Shown piece after piece: positions 17,657 through 26,784 of a stretch of DNA of 64,000 nt. Each line of letters begins with the position of its first letter. The stretch's first letter is position 1. The notes under the pieces are model-generated. The model saw only the letters and a list, made by a program, of their open reading frames with translations. It was not told the DNA's origin and searched no databases. The DNA comes from Scardovia wiggsiae (lineage in GTDB: Bacteria; Actinomycetota; Actinomycetes; Actinomycetales; Bifidobacteriaceae): NCBI RefSeq assembly GCF_051045985.1, contig NZ_CP157350.1, positions 682,001 to 746,000 on the forward strand, given 5' to 3'. The position numbers were made by a program, and so were the translations under genes.

Positions 17657-18619
17657 ATGGTTCAACCAACCGGTAAAAAATTGATACTTGACCTGGATAC
17701 AGGTATTGACGATGCGCTTGCCATAGCCTATGCGCTGGGAAGCCCGGAAACCGACCTGATCGGCATAACTGGGACTTATGGGAATGTCCTTGTTGAACAG
17801 GGCGTTTCCAATGCACTGGCGATTCTGGACCTGTTCGGGCACCCTGATATCCCTGTATATTCAGGCCTCCCGCATTCAAGTACTGCGGAGTCGTTCTCGG
17901 TGCTGCCTATTTCAGCTTTTATCCATGGAAAAAATGGCATTGGCGAAGCACAGATACCTCAGTCCCCGCGGCATGCCGAGCCCACAGATGCAGTTGATTT
18001 CATTATTGAATCTGCCCGCCGCTATGGTGAAAACCTTATTTATGTCCCTACAGGGCCTCTGACTAACCTTGCGGCAGCGCTGCAGCGTGATCCCGGTATC
18101 GCCGGGAAGATCGGCAAAATTGTGCTCATGGGAGGGGCGCTGACCGTAAGCGGGAATGTGAGCCCCTGTGCTGAAGCTAATATTTCCCAGGATCCGGAGG
18201 CAGCTGACTATGTGTTCCGCCATGCACAGCGGATCACTATGGTAGGGCTTGATGTAACGCTTCAGACATTGCTGACCCGCAAGCATACACAGCAGTGGCG
18301 CGATCTGCATACTGACAGGGGTGATTTCCTTGCTGAGATGACGGATTACTATATCAAAGCGTATGAGACCACAGCGCCTAACCTTGGCGGCTGCGGGCTG
18401 CATGACCCGCTTGCCGTCGGGGTCGCAGTTGATCCCAGCCTGGTAGGGACATTGCCCGTCAACCTGAAAGTCGATACGGAAGATCCGACCCGAGGGCGCA
18501 CTATTGGGGACGTCGACCGTCTCAATGACCCTGTCAAGACTGCCCAGGCTGCAGTCACGGTTGATGTGCAGAGGTTCCTTGACGAGTTCATGTCGCGGAT
18601 CTCGGGACTGGCAGCGTAG
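17657..18619 (+). CDS. Nucleoside hydrolase, IunH/Rih family
   Basis: Nucleoside hydrolases split ribonucleosides to free base and ribose using a Ca2+ ion. This 320-residue copy has the DLDTGIDDA cluster at residues 12-20 that binds calcium and ribose, the central PTGPLTNLAAAL motif, and the late CGLHDPLAVG with the His-Asp pair. The second copy starts 12 bases downstream, indicating one transcript. Base specificity (pyrimidine or purine) cannot be told. Confidence 0.92.
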   Translation: MVQPTGKKLILDLDTGIDDALAIAYALGSPETDLIGITGTYGNVLVEQGVSNALAILDLFGHPDIPVYSGLPHSSTAESFSVLPISAFIHGKNGIGEAQIPQSPRHAEPTDAVDFIIESARRYGENLIYVPTGPLTNLAAALQRDPGIAGKIGKIVLMGGALTVSGNVSPCAEANISQDPEAADYVFRHAQRITMVGLDVTLQTLLTRKHTQQWRDLHTDRGDFLAEMTDYYIKAYETTAPNLGGCGLHDPLAVGVAVDPSLVGTLPVNLKVDTEDPTRGRTIGDVDRLNDPVKTAQAAVTVDVQRFLDEFMSRISGLAA

Positions 18620-18631
18620 GGGGAGGCAAAG

Positions 18632-19588
18632 ATGACAGAACGGATCATACTTGACTGCGACCCTGGGCACGATGATGCTGTTGCTATCCTGCTGGCTGTA
18701 GGGAACCCTGATATTGACCTTATCGGGGTAACTACCGTTGGCGGCAACCAGAGCCTCGACAAAGTCACGTACAATGCCCGGAGCGTGCTCCATAAAGCAG
18801 GCGCGGATGATATCCCTGTATATGCCGGATGCGACCGCCCCCTTGTCAGGCCCCTTAAAACAGCCGCATATGTGCATGGCGAAACAGGGCTTGACGGTGT
18901 CGAACTCCCCGAACCTGTGAGGCCGCTTGAAGATGAGCATGCTGTCAATTACCTGGTCAGGACGGTTATGGACAGTGAACCTGGGACTGTAACGTTGGTA
19001 CCGACCGGGCCTCTCACCAATATCGCCATGGCTCTGCGCATGGAGCCCAAAATCACTGAGAGGGCCAAACAGGTGGTCCTGATGGGCGGCGGCGTATATG
19101 AGGCCAATTCCAGCGCATGCTCGGAATTCAATATCTATACGGATCCGGAGGCAGCGCAGATAGTGTTCAGCGCTCCGTGGGAAGTGACTATGGTCGGTCT
19201 GGACGTTACCCATCATGCATTGTGCACACGGGATATCCAGCGTAAAATCGAGGCCGAGGGCGGGCAGACAGGTTATTTCATGGGCCGGCTTATGGACTTC
19301 TTCCGTAAGGCATATCAGGGGAACCAGGATTTTGATGACCCTCCTGTACACGACCCATGTACAGTTGCTTACCTTATTGACCCGGATGTGCTGTACACGG
19401 AGCGCAGGAAGATCAGCGTAGAGCTGGACGGCAAGCTGACCACAGGGATGACTGTTGTCAATATGCAGGGACCGGAAGACCCGGGGTCCAATACAAAAGT
19501 CGCCCTCAGACTCGATACAGGCAGGTTCTGGCAGATCGTTGAAGACGCGATCCTGAGGGTAGACAGCGCAGCCGGTACCGCTGCTTAA
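18632..19588 (+). CDS. Nucleoside hydrolase, IunH/Rih family, second copy
   Basis: A 318-residue paralogue of the preceding gene, with DCDPGHDDA at 8-16, PTGPLTNIAMAL centrally and PPVHDPCTVAYL near the C-terminus. GGGGAGG gives a strong ribosome-binding site. The two copies look clearly diverged, so they are old paralogues that may split purine and pyrimidine substrates; this is inference. Both feed bases to salvage enzymes such as Apt near the window end. Confidence 0.92.
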   Translation: MTERIILDCDPGHDDAVAILLAVGNPDIDLIGVTTVGGNQSLDKVTYNARSVLHKAGADDIPVYAGCDRPLVRPLKTAAYVHGETGLDGVELPEPVRPLEDEHAVNYLVRTVMDSEPGTVTLVPTGPLTNIAMALRMEPKITERAKQVVLMGGGVYEANSSACSEFNIYTDPEAAQIVFSAPWEVTMVGLDVTHHALCTRDIQRKIEAEGGQTGYFMGRLMDFFRKAYQGNQDFDDPPVHDPCTVAYLIDPDVLYTERRKISVELDGKLTTGMTVVNMQGPEDPGSNTKVALRLDTGRFWQIVEDAILRVDSAAGTAA

Positions 19589-19707
19589 GCTGCTCAGGAC
19601 GGATACGGCGGACCGCACCGTCGATAATACTGTTCGGGGCTTGCAGGGAAGTGCCTGCAAGCCCGGGCCGCGTGGCAGCGATCCGTTATCGCATGTAAAA
19701 TAAGGTC

Positions 19708-22700
19708 ATGCCGCATACAGTACCCAGTGATCAGGAAGGGCGGGGATTCCCCGGACGCAGGCTGCTTATCCGTGCCGGAATAGCAGATACGCAGGCTGCG
19801 CTTGATATATTCCGCCAGTGCTCCAGCCGGGGGATGTCCCGCGGGATTGCAGAGGCTGTAACAGGGGCACTCATGCATGCATGCGATCCTGATGCAGCAC
19901 TGTATGCAGTCGGGCAGCTGTATGCCCGCGATGAGACGAGGGAAGCCCTTCCCGGTACTGTTCAGCCAGATTCAGATGACGTGTGGGGAAGGCTGGTAAA
20001 AACCCTTGGGGCATCAAAACGTATCGGCAGCATGGTTGAGCAGGATGCAGACCTCCTCAGTTCTGTCGCCGGCGAGTATTTTTCCAGCAGCACATGGGAT
20101 AAGGGGATGCGTGCGGATGCTTTCAGTGCTGCTGCTTCCTGCGGCGGCAATGAAACTGCGGCAGTAAATGCGCTCAGGCATGAGTACTGGAAGCAGATAA
20201 TCGCTATAGCAGCTTTCGATATGGCCCATAGTGATCCGGCAGGCGTACAGCCTGAAGTATCGTCGTATATCAGTGACCTTGTTGACTGTGCACTTGATGC
20301 TGCCGTCCGGATCGCTCTGCGCAGCGTCGGCGCTTCGGAGGATATACTGTTTTCCGTGATCGGGATGGGCAAGCTCGGAGCTAGGGAAATCAACTATGTA
20401 TCTGATGTTGACCTGATCTATGTTGCAGAGCCCCGGCATGAGGGTGTTACGCATGCTGAGCTGGTTAAAAAAGGGACTGCAGCGGGCATAAAGCTCCAGA
20501 GGATATGCCAGTCCGTTATCCCTGGTGTCAATGAACCTCCGCTCTGGAAGGTAGATTGCGCCCTTCGCCCGGAAGGCAAAGCAGGCCCTCTGGTGAGGAC
20601 GCTCGAATCGCACTGTGAATATTATCAGAAATGGGCTGAGAACTGGGAATTCCAGGCTTTGCTGAAAGCACGCCATGTTGCCGGGGACCCGGAGCTGGGA
20701 ATGAAATATGTAGACAGTACCCAGCAGCTGGTGTGGAATGCCTCTGCCCGGAAAAACTTTGTTTTTGACTGCAGAAAAATGCGTGAACGTGTTGAAAGCC
20801 TTATCCCTGAGCAGCAGAAAGACTTGGAAATCAAACTGGGGCGCGGCGGGCTCAGGGATGTGGAATTCACGGTCCAGATGCTTCAGCTGGTCCACGGGCG
20901 CACTGACAGGTCCCTGCGCGTGAGTTCGACCCTTGATGCCTTGCAGCGGCTTTCCGCCGGGGGATACATGTCGCGGAAACAGTCTGAAGCATTATCGGCT
21001 GACTACCGTTTCGAGAGGGTCCTTGAACATCGCCAGCAGCTGTGGAATATGCACAGGACACATTTGTTCCCTGACCTTGGGCAGGCTAATCGCGGCGGCA
21101 TAGAAAAACCCCGGAACGTTGACCGGACTCAGCTTTATGACAACAAAGCCCTCGTCAGGCTTGCCCGTGCATGTTCCTTATCACCCGAAAAGCTCCTTGA
21201 TCGCTTCGATGCGGCACGGCGTGAGATACGCCGCCTCCATATGGATATTTATTACCGGCCGATGCTTGGCGATATATCTCATATGGCAGATGAAGAGATC
21301 AGGCTGTCGCCGGCAGCCATGGCTGAAAGGTACGAATCAATAGGCTTCGCCGACCCGCAGGCTGCCGCTGAGCATGTCCGCTATCTGACCCGGGGGGTGA
21401 GCCGTGCAGCAAAGATCAACAGGATACTCCTTCCCGCCGTACTGCTGTGGCTCGGAGATGGGCAGAATCCTGATATGGGGCTTCTCCAGTGGCGCAGGCT
21501 GGCAGAAAACTATGGAGGCGGAGGGCCTTATCTCGGTTTTCTGCGTGATTCGCCCCTGGCCGCTAAGCGGCTGTGCACTATTCTTGCTAATTCGCGCTTT
21601 CTGGGCGATGCTTTGAACCGTTCGGCAGAATCGCTGACATGGCTTGGGGATGATGACGAACTCCAGCCGCCTACCCGAGGGCAGCTGGATACGCTGTGCG
21701 AGGGCGCGTATAAGCGTTTCCCTGAGGATATGAGGAGCTTTGCAACACTTATACGGTCTATGCGGCGCAGGGAAATAGAACGTATCGGTTTAGGGTGGAT
21801 GAGCGGTATCACGCTGAGCAGCAGCAGCCTCCAGGCGATGACGGATGTGTATGATGCGGCTATAGAGATAAGCCTCAAATGGGCGGTACGCCATCAGTGC
21901 CGTAAACGGGAGATAGAGGAAAACTGCCCACCTGCACGGATCTCCGTTATCGCCATGGGGCGTTACGGAGGGCGGGAAGTCAATTTCTGCTCTGATGCAG
22001 ATATTATGATGATCTACGAGCCGGTACAGGATGCCGGCAGAGAAGCTGATGAGGCAGCAGATCCGCGGGATTTTTCGCTGGCAGTCGTCAATGATCTCCG
22101 TTCTATCCTGTCAGGGCCCCTTACATCTGAAGCAAAAATAGACCTGGACCTTGACCTGCGGCCTGAGGGGAAAAATGGGCCGCTTATCAGATCGTATAAA
22201 TCATACGAAGATTATTATGCGCATTGGGCACAGATGTGGGAGCATCAGGCGCTGCTGCGGGCCAGGTATGCTGCAGGGGACAGGGAGCTGGCAGAGCGTT
22301 TCCTTGAAAAGGTCGCTGACCCTCTGCGGTATCCGGTACAGGCTCCGGGTGAGGATGACCTTGCACAGATACGAACCCTTAAAGCGCGTATGGAATCGGA
22401 AAGGCTGCCTCGCGGTATACGCCGTGACAGGCATCTCAAACTTGGCAAGGGCGGCCTTTCTGATGTGGAGTGGACTGTCCAGCTCCTTCAGCTCCAGCAT
22501 GCGCATCAGTGCGAGGATACCCAGGCTCTGCCTGATCGGAAGCTGCAGCCGGGTGGTACCGGCGCTTCAGCAGGCCTGAAGTCTCACGAGGACAGCAGCA
22601 CAGCTTCGCTGCGCACCACGTCGACCATTCAGGCGCTTAATATCCTTGAAAATAGTGGTGTACTGTCGCATGAAGACGCTGCTGTGCTGCGTAGTACATG

Positions 22701-22926
22701 GCAGGTCTGTACTGATGCGAGGAATGCCCATTATCTGTGGAGCGGCCGGGCGAACCAGGCGGATATCATACCGGATGATTCCTTCTCGCTCGGAGGAGTA
22801 GCGGCCTGTATGGGACGTTCGGCACATCAGGGGCAGGAATTCGCTAACGAGCTCCTGCAGAAAATGCGCAGGTGCCGGGAAGTTGCAGAGCGGCTGTTTT
22901 ATGCGGATGCTCAGGATGCCCGGTAA
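19708..22926 (+). CDS. glnE: Glutamine synthetase adenylyltransferase/deadenylase
   Basis: GlnE adenylylates and deadenylylates glutamine synthetase in response to nitrogen status. The 1072-residue product has two nucleotidyltransferase domains, each with its own signature: GMGKLGAREINYVSDVDLIY in the N half and AMGRYGGREVNFCSDADIMM in the C half. Both catalytic Asp pairs (DVD, DAD) are present, so both activities are expected. A linker insertion (residues roughly 940-970) is Ser/Gly/Asp rich. Glutamine synthetase itself is not in the window. Confidence 0.95.
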   Translation: MPHTVPSDQEGRGFPGRRLLIRAGIADTQAALDIFRQCSSRGMSRGIAEAVTGALMHACDPDAALYAVGQLYARDETREALPGTVQPDSDDVWGRLVKTLGASKRIGSMVEQDADLLSSVAGEYFSSSTWDKGMRADAFSAAASCGGNETAAVNALRHEYWKQIIAIAAFDMAHSDPAGVQPEVSSYISDLVDCALDAAVRIALRSVGASEDILFSVIGMGKLGAREINYVSDVDLIYVAEPRHEGVTHAELVKKGTAAGIKLQRICQSVIPGVNEPPLWKVDCALRPEGKAGPLVRTLESHCEYYQKWAENWEFQALLKARHVAGDPELGMKYVDSTQQLVWNASARKNFVFDCRKMRERVESLIPEQQKDLEIKLGRGGLRDVEFTVQMLQLVHGRTDRSLRVSSTLDALQRLSAGGYMSRKQSEALSADYRFERVLEHRQQLWNMHRTHLFPDLGQANRGGIEKPRNVDRTQLYDNKALVRLARACSLSPEKLLDRFDAARREIRRLHMDIYYRPMLGDISHMADEEIRLSPAAMAERYESIGFADPQAAAEHVRYLTRGVSRAAKINRILLPAVLLWLGDGQNPDMGLLQWRRLAENYGGGGPYLGFLRDSPLAAKRLCTILANSRFLGDALNRSAESLTWLGDDDELQPPTRGQLDTLCEGAYKRFPEDMRSFATLIRSMRRREIERIGLGWMSGITLSSSSLQAMTDVYDAAIEISLKWAVRHQCRKREIEENCPPARISVIAMGRYGGREVNFCSDADIMMIYEPVQDAGREADEAADPRDFSLAVVNDLRSILSGPLTSEAKIDLDLDLRPEGKNGPLIRSYKSYEDYYAHWAQMWEHQALLRARYAAGDRELAERFLEKVADPLRYPVQAPGEDDLAQIRTLKARMESERLPRGIRRDRHLKLGKGGLSDVEWTVQLLQLQHAHQCEDTQALPDRKLQPGGTGASAGLKSHEDSSTASLRTTSTIQALNILENSGVLSHEDAAVLRSTWQVCTDARNAHYLWSGRANQADIIPDDSFSLGGVAACMGRSAHQGQEFANELLQKMRRCREVAERLFYADAQDAR

Positions 22927-22996
22927 CTGCCGGCAAAAAGGTCACAGGTACGGTGACACAGCCCACTTATGACTATGGCAGGCCGTGCGGCTCTGT

Positions 22997-25069
22997 TCAA
23001 TCCTCGAATGCATCATCAGATTGCATGACGTATACGTTGGACCTCATCTGCCGGGCCTGGCCCAGTGTGATCTCATCGTTTTCCTGCATCTCATGGATAG
23101 TGTCAAGTTCTATCTGGTAGGCCTGCATCCTCAGATGCGATATATCGCGCCTCCACTGTTCACGCTTATCCGCAGTGTACTGCCTTCCCTCAGAATTGGC
23201 CTTGAAAAGCTGGTATCTGCTGAGGATGACCGCAACCACTGATGGCGGATAGCTGGCTGTCCCGGAACTGCCGCTGCCTGCGGTATCTGTACCGTTCATG
23301 AGCGCCGACAGATGTTCAATAGTCGCATTTGTAAGGTCGGACTGTATTTCCGCGACGCTCCGTCCTGATGGCGGAGTATGCGGCAGTCCGAGCCTGTTCC
23401 GGATCAGCAGGTGTGCCTTTTTCACGGACAGGCGGATCCTGATCCTTGTCGATTCAGCCCTCATCCGAAGGCGTTTGAAAACGGTGCCGTCACTCAGTGA
23501 CAGCCCGAATTCGATAGAGGCAAGAAGGTGGTTGACAGATGTTTCGCAGTCCGGATGCAGGGTAAGATACTTTTCGAGCCACTGCTGCCGCCATTCAAGT
23601 ATCGTGAGATTAAGCTCAAAAACCATATGGCGCTGCTGTTCCGAAGACTGCGGGTCTTTCAGCCGCGCAGCACGCATGGAATATGACTGGAGTACCATTG
23701 CTAGCGCTAAATGGTTTTCAGGGGTTTCCAGCTCCGATATCTTCGTTATAGTGCGGTCAAGCATGGCAGCATTTGCCTGCGCCATGCCTTTTTCCTCTTC
23801 TATCGTGTCTTTCGGTGCGAGGATGGGAAGGATGATATTCGCCAGGATAAGCGAAAGGATTATATATCCGCCCGCAATGAAAAGGAGGATGTCGCGGATA
23901 TGGAACGTATTTACAGTCCCCAGGGTCACCGGCAGCGAAAATGCCAGGATCAGGGAGATGGTCCCCTTTGCGCCTCCAAAAGTCATGATAAGGGCTGATC
24001 TGGCAGTCTTCGGCGTAAGGGCTGATATCCCCTTCCGTGTACCAGTCTGTGCATTGCGGCTTAACATCTGCAGTCCGATAAACCACAGGAAGCGGGCGAG
24101 GAGCAGTATAACGGTGATTGCCACGATAGTGAGCAGGAGCATAGGTGTGCTGACCAGAGGGCTGCTCAGGCTGTCCCTCATCGCAAGGGGCAGCTCAATA
24201 CCAAGAAGGACGAAGACGCTTCCATTCAGCGTGAAAGTGACGAATTTCCATACGGAATCCGATACCAGGTTCGTCCGGGCAATATCGCTGCCTACCCCCA
24301 TACGGCTGTAGCGGAGCAGAAGCCCTGCGGCAACAACCGTTATTACGCCGGAAACGTGTATATTCTCCGCAAGGATATACGCGAAAAGGGGGAAGAGAAG
24401 TTCAATGGTAATACGTGTTGTCGTTGTTTCAAGGCTGAGCCTGCGGAGGGTGAGCATCAGCGAATTCATAAGGAAGCCGAGGACGGCACCGAGGGCAGCC
24501 CCTCCGAGGAAACTGTATGCGATATTCCAGGTGAACTGCAGAGCTGAGAACTGGCCTGTTGTCGCAGCGGCGATGGCGAACTGGAAGCTGACGATGCTGG
24601 CGGCGTCATTGAACAGGCTTTCACTGCGGAGCACAGAGACCTGGCTGTCGGACAGGTTCGCTTCTTTGCGCAGCTCAGATACTGCTACAGCATCTGTAGG
24701 GCCGAGGGCGGCACCAAGGGCCATGGCTGCAGGAAGCGAAATTGCGCCCCATAGTGCGTGGAGCGAAAAACCGGTCGCAACAACAGAAAAAAGTACCAGG
24801 CCTATCGCTAATGACAAGGATGTTGATATAGTCCTGCGCAGGGAACTGAGAGAGAACCCTTTCGCCTCAAAAAAGAGGAGCGGGGCGATAAAAAGGATCA
24901 TATACAGTTCATCGTCAAGATTCAGGTTTGGTGTAAAAGGAAGGAAATACCAGATGACCCCTAGGGCGATCTGGACCAGGGGGAGGGATACTTTCGGGAT
25001 GTAAGGGCTGATCAGGGCTGAAAGGAGGACTGCGGACATAATAAGGACAATAAGCGTGAGCAGCTGCAT
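22997..25069 (-). CDS. CPA1-family Na+/H+ antiporter with long cytosolic tail
   Basis: A 690-residue protein: the first 420 residues hold about 12 membrane helices, and the remaining 270 are a hydrophilic, probably helical, cytosolic domain. Family marks are ALGAALGPTDAVAV and the ion-binding Asp in LFNDAASIVSFQFA. It is expected to exchange cytosolic Na+ (or K+) for H+. The start has GGAAGGA upstream. It is convergent with glnE and divergent from the pyrimidine operon. Confidence 0.9.
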   Translation of the reverse strand: MQLLTLIVLIMSAVLLSALISPYIPKVSLPLVQIALGVIWYFLPFTPNLNLDDELYMILFIAPLLFFEAKGFSLSSLRRTISTSLSLAIGLVLFSVVATGFSLHALWGAISLPAAMALGAALGPTDAVAVSELRKEANLSDSQVSVLRSESLFNDAASIVSFQFAIAAATTGQFSALQFTWNIAYSFLGGAALGAVLGFLMNSLMLTLRRLSLETTTTRITIELLFPLFAYILAENIHVSGVITVVAAGLLLRYSRMGVGSDIARTNLVSDSVWKFVTFTLNGSVFVLLGIELPLAMRDSLSSPLVSTPMLLLTIVAITVILLLARFLWFIGLQMLSRNAQTGTRKGISALTPKTARSALIMTFGGAKGTISLILAFSLPVTLGTVNTFHIRDILLFIAGGYIILSLILANIILPILAPKDTIEEEKGMAQANAAMLDRTITKISELETPENHLALAMVLQSYSMRAARLKDPQSSEQQRHMVFELNLTILEWRQQWLEKYLTLHPDCETSVNHLLASIEFGLSLSDGTVFKRLRMRAESTRIRIRLSVKKAHLLIRNRLGLPHTPPSGRSVAEIQSDLTNATIEHLSALMNGTDTAGSGSSGTASYPPSVVAVILSRYQLFKANSEGRQYTADKREQWRRDISHLRMQAYQIELDTIHEMQENDEITLGQARQMRSNVYVMQSDDAFED

Positions 25070-25327
25070 ATCTGTATCCTTCCTTCAGAGGCCAGCCGTA
25101 TGCCCTGACCCGGAACAGGGCATGGCAGTGCACGTGGCGAGTGAGTTTTATTGTATCAAAATGAGTATGAAATATGCCGGAAGTATACCATTACCGGTCA
25201 GGTCTCATTATACGGACAGAAATCCGCAGACTGTATGCATGCGGGGTGTCTGTGTCGCTTTTATGGATTAACCTTGATTAGGTCACGGCAAATCGTGTCC
25301 GCCTTAAATTGTGTGAAAGGCGAGCTT
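25070..25327. other. Upstream region of the pyrimidine operon, no element recognised
   Basis: This 258-base gap separates the divergent antiporter and pyrB genes. I see no PyrR-type anti-antiterminator, attenuator hairpin with T-run, or clear promoter pair. The pyrB frame is open back to 25151, but that upstream part does not look like aspartate transcarbamoylase. Confidence 0.5.
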
Positions 25328-26356
25328 ATGTCTGATATTTCAGTACAGTCCGGTAAGCCAGCCTCAGTATCCCCATATAAAAGCCTTCAGGGCAGAAGCG
25401 TTGTTACGCTTGACGATATTACTATGGGTGAGCTGGACTACCTTCTGAGGAAAGCCGATTACTGCCTGTCCCATCCGCGCGAGGCAGCCCAGGCGTGTGC
25501 CGGCCGCATACTGGCGACACTGTTTTTTGAACCAAGTACCCGTACACGGTTAAGCTTTGAAACCGCTATGCTGCGGCTTGGAGGCAAAACTATAGGTTTC
25601 GCTGGTGCGCAGCTGTCATCTGCTACTAAAGGGGAATCACTGGCAGACACGGTGAAAACGGTGTCGCAGTATGCTGATGTTATTGCTATGCGGCATCCGA
25701 AAGAAGGGGCGGCCCTGGTCGCTGCGGAAGCTGCTTCAGTCCCTGTGATCAACGGCGGGGATGGCGGACATATGCACCCTACACAGACCCTTGCCGACCT
25801 GGCCACTATCCATGCGCGCTTCGGCCGGCTGGATCATCTGGCCGTAGGGCTGTGCGGCGACCTGACATTTGGGCGCACCGTCCATTCCCTTATTGAGACT
25901 CTGTGCCGTTTCGGCAATATTGATTTTATCCTTATAAGCCCTTCAGAACTGAAGACCCCCAGGTATGTCCTGGACTGTATCGACGGGACGCCCAGCTGCT
26001 CATATACGGAGGTCACAGACCTCCAGAAAGCTATCGGAGACCTTGATGTGCTGTATATGACCCGTGTACAGAAAGAACGTTTCTTCAACGAGGATGATTA
26101 CATGCGTTTAAGGGATACGTATATCCTTGACGAAGAAAAAATGCGGCATGCGAAAAGTACTATGGCCGTACTCCACCCTCTCCCCAGGGTCAATGAAATA
26201 TCTGTGGATATTGATGATGATCCGCGTGCCGCATATTTCCAGCAGGTCAAACTTGGTATGCGCATGAGGATGGCTCTGGAAAGTTCTGTTTTAGGCGATG
26301 CGATCCCGGGGTTCATTGATGATGAAGTATCCGGGGAACAGGAGGTGCAGGCATAA
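25328..26356 (+). CDS. pyrB: Aspartate carbamoyltransferase, catalytic chain
   Basis: PyrB joins carbamoyl phosphate and aspartate, the first committed step of UMP synthesis. The 342-residue product has the carbamoyl-phosphate motif FFEPSTRTRLSFETA and the HPTQTLADL motif. I start at ATG 25328, with AAAGGCGAG upstream; the longer open frame gives an extra segment foreign to the family. The stop overlaps the pyrI start (TAATG). Adjacent pyrI means it likely forms the E. coli-like c6r6 holoenzyme. Confidence 0.96.
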   Translation: MSDISVQSGKPASVSPYKSLQGRSVVTLDDITMGELDYLLRKADYCLSHPREAAQACAGRILATLFFEPSTRTRLSFETAMLRLGGKTIGFAGAQLSSATKGESLADTVKTVSQYADVIAMRHPKEGAALVAAEAASVPVINGGDGGHMHPTQTLADLATIHARFGRLDHLAVGLCGDLTFGRTVHSLIETLCRFGNIDFILISPSELKTPRYVLDCIDGTPSCSYTEVTDLQKAIGDLDVLYMTRVQKERFFNEDDYMRLRDTYILDEEKMRHAKSTMAVLHPLPRVNEISVDIDDDPRAAYFQQVKLGMRMRMALESSVLGDAIPGFIDDEVSGEQEVQA

Positions 26357-26784
26357 TGGAAGTAACGAGTATCAGTGAAGGCCTTATCCTGGACCATATC
26401 CCTGCGGGTACTGCTTTTAAAGTCCTGCGGTATCTGCATATTGATGAAAAGACTGCCCGGCTGGCGCTTATTATGAATGCCAGCAGTGTACGTTACGGCA
26501 CAAAAGATATTATCAAAATCGAAGGCCGCAGCGAGATCGACCTTAATGTGCTGGCGCTTGTGGCGAAGGATGCTACAGTGAACATAGTCCATAACGGGGC
26601 GATCGCTGAAAAGCTCCAGCCTTCCCTGCCTGACCGTGTGCGCAATGTGATCGTATGCCGGAATCCGCGGTGTATCACTACAGATGAGCGGGGCTTGGAC
26701 CAGATGTTCCACCGATGCCATACTTCTGATCCGTCGGTAACAGAATACCGCTGCGATTACTGTGATGAGAAGGCTGAATTATGA
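26356..26784 (+). CDS. pyrI: Aspartate carbamoyltransferase, regulatory chain
   Basis: PyrI binds nucleotide effectors and zinc and gives aspartate transcarbamoylase allosteric control. The 142-residue product ends in the zinc domain with VCRNPRC and RCDYC, giving the four cysteine ligands. The N-terminal allosteric domain contains IDEKTARLALIMN. Overlaps pyrB and pyrC by a few bases, so the three are translationally coupled. Confidence 0.95.
   Translation: MEVTSISEGLILDHIPAGTAFKVLRYLHIDEKTARLALIMNASSVRYGTKDIIKIEGRSEIDLNVLALVAKDATVNIVHNGAIAEKLQPSLPDRVRNVIVCRNPRCITTDERGLDQMFHRCHTSDPSVTEYRCDYCDEKAEL

Noticed and set aside
17912..19660. A 582-codon open frame on the minus strand across both nucleoside hydrolase genes
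   Set aside because: It lies wholly opposite two clear enzymes and its protein is Cys/His-rich with no family likeness; it is a by-product of codon usage on the true strand.
23298..24311. Plus-strand open frame of 337 codons within the antiporter gene
   Set aside because: Arg/Ser-rich composition typical of antisense shadows; the antiporter on the minus strand is intact.
25151..25327. N-terminal extension of PyrB from an in-frame upstream start
   Set aside because: The extra 59 residues have no similarity to PyrB, and the ATG at 25328 has its own ribosome-binding site.
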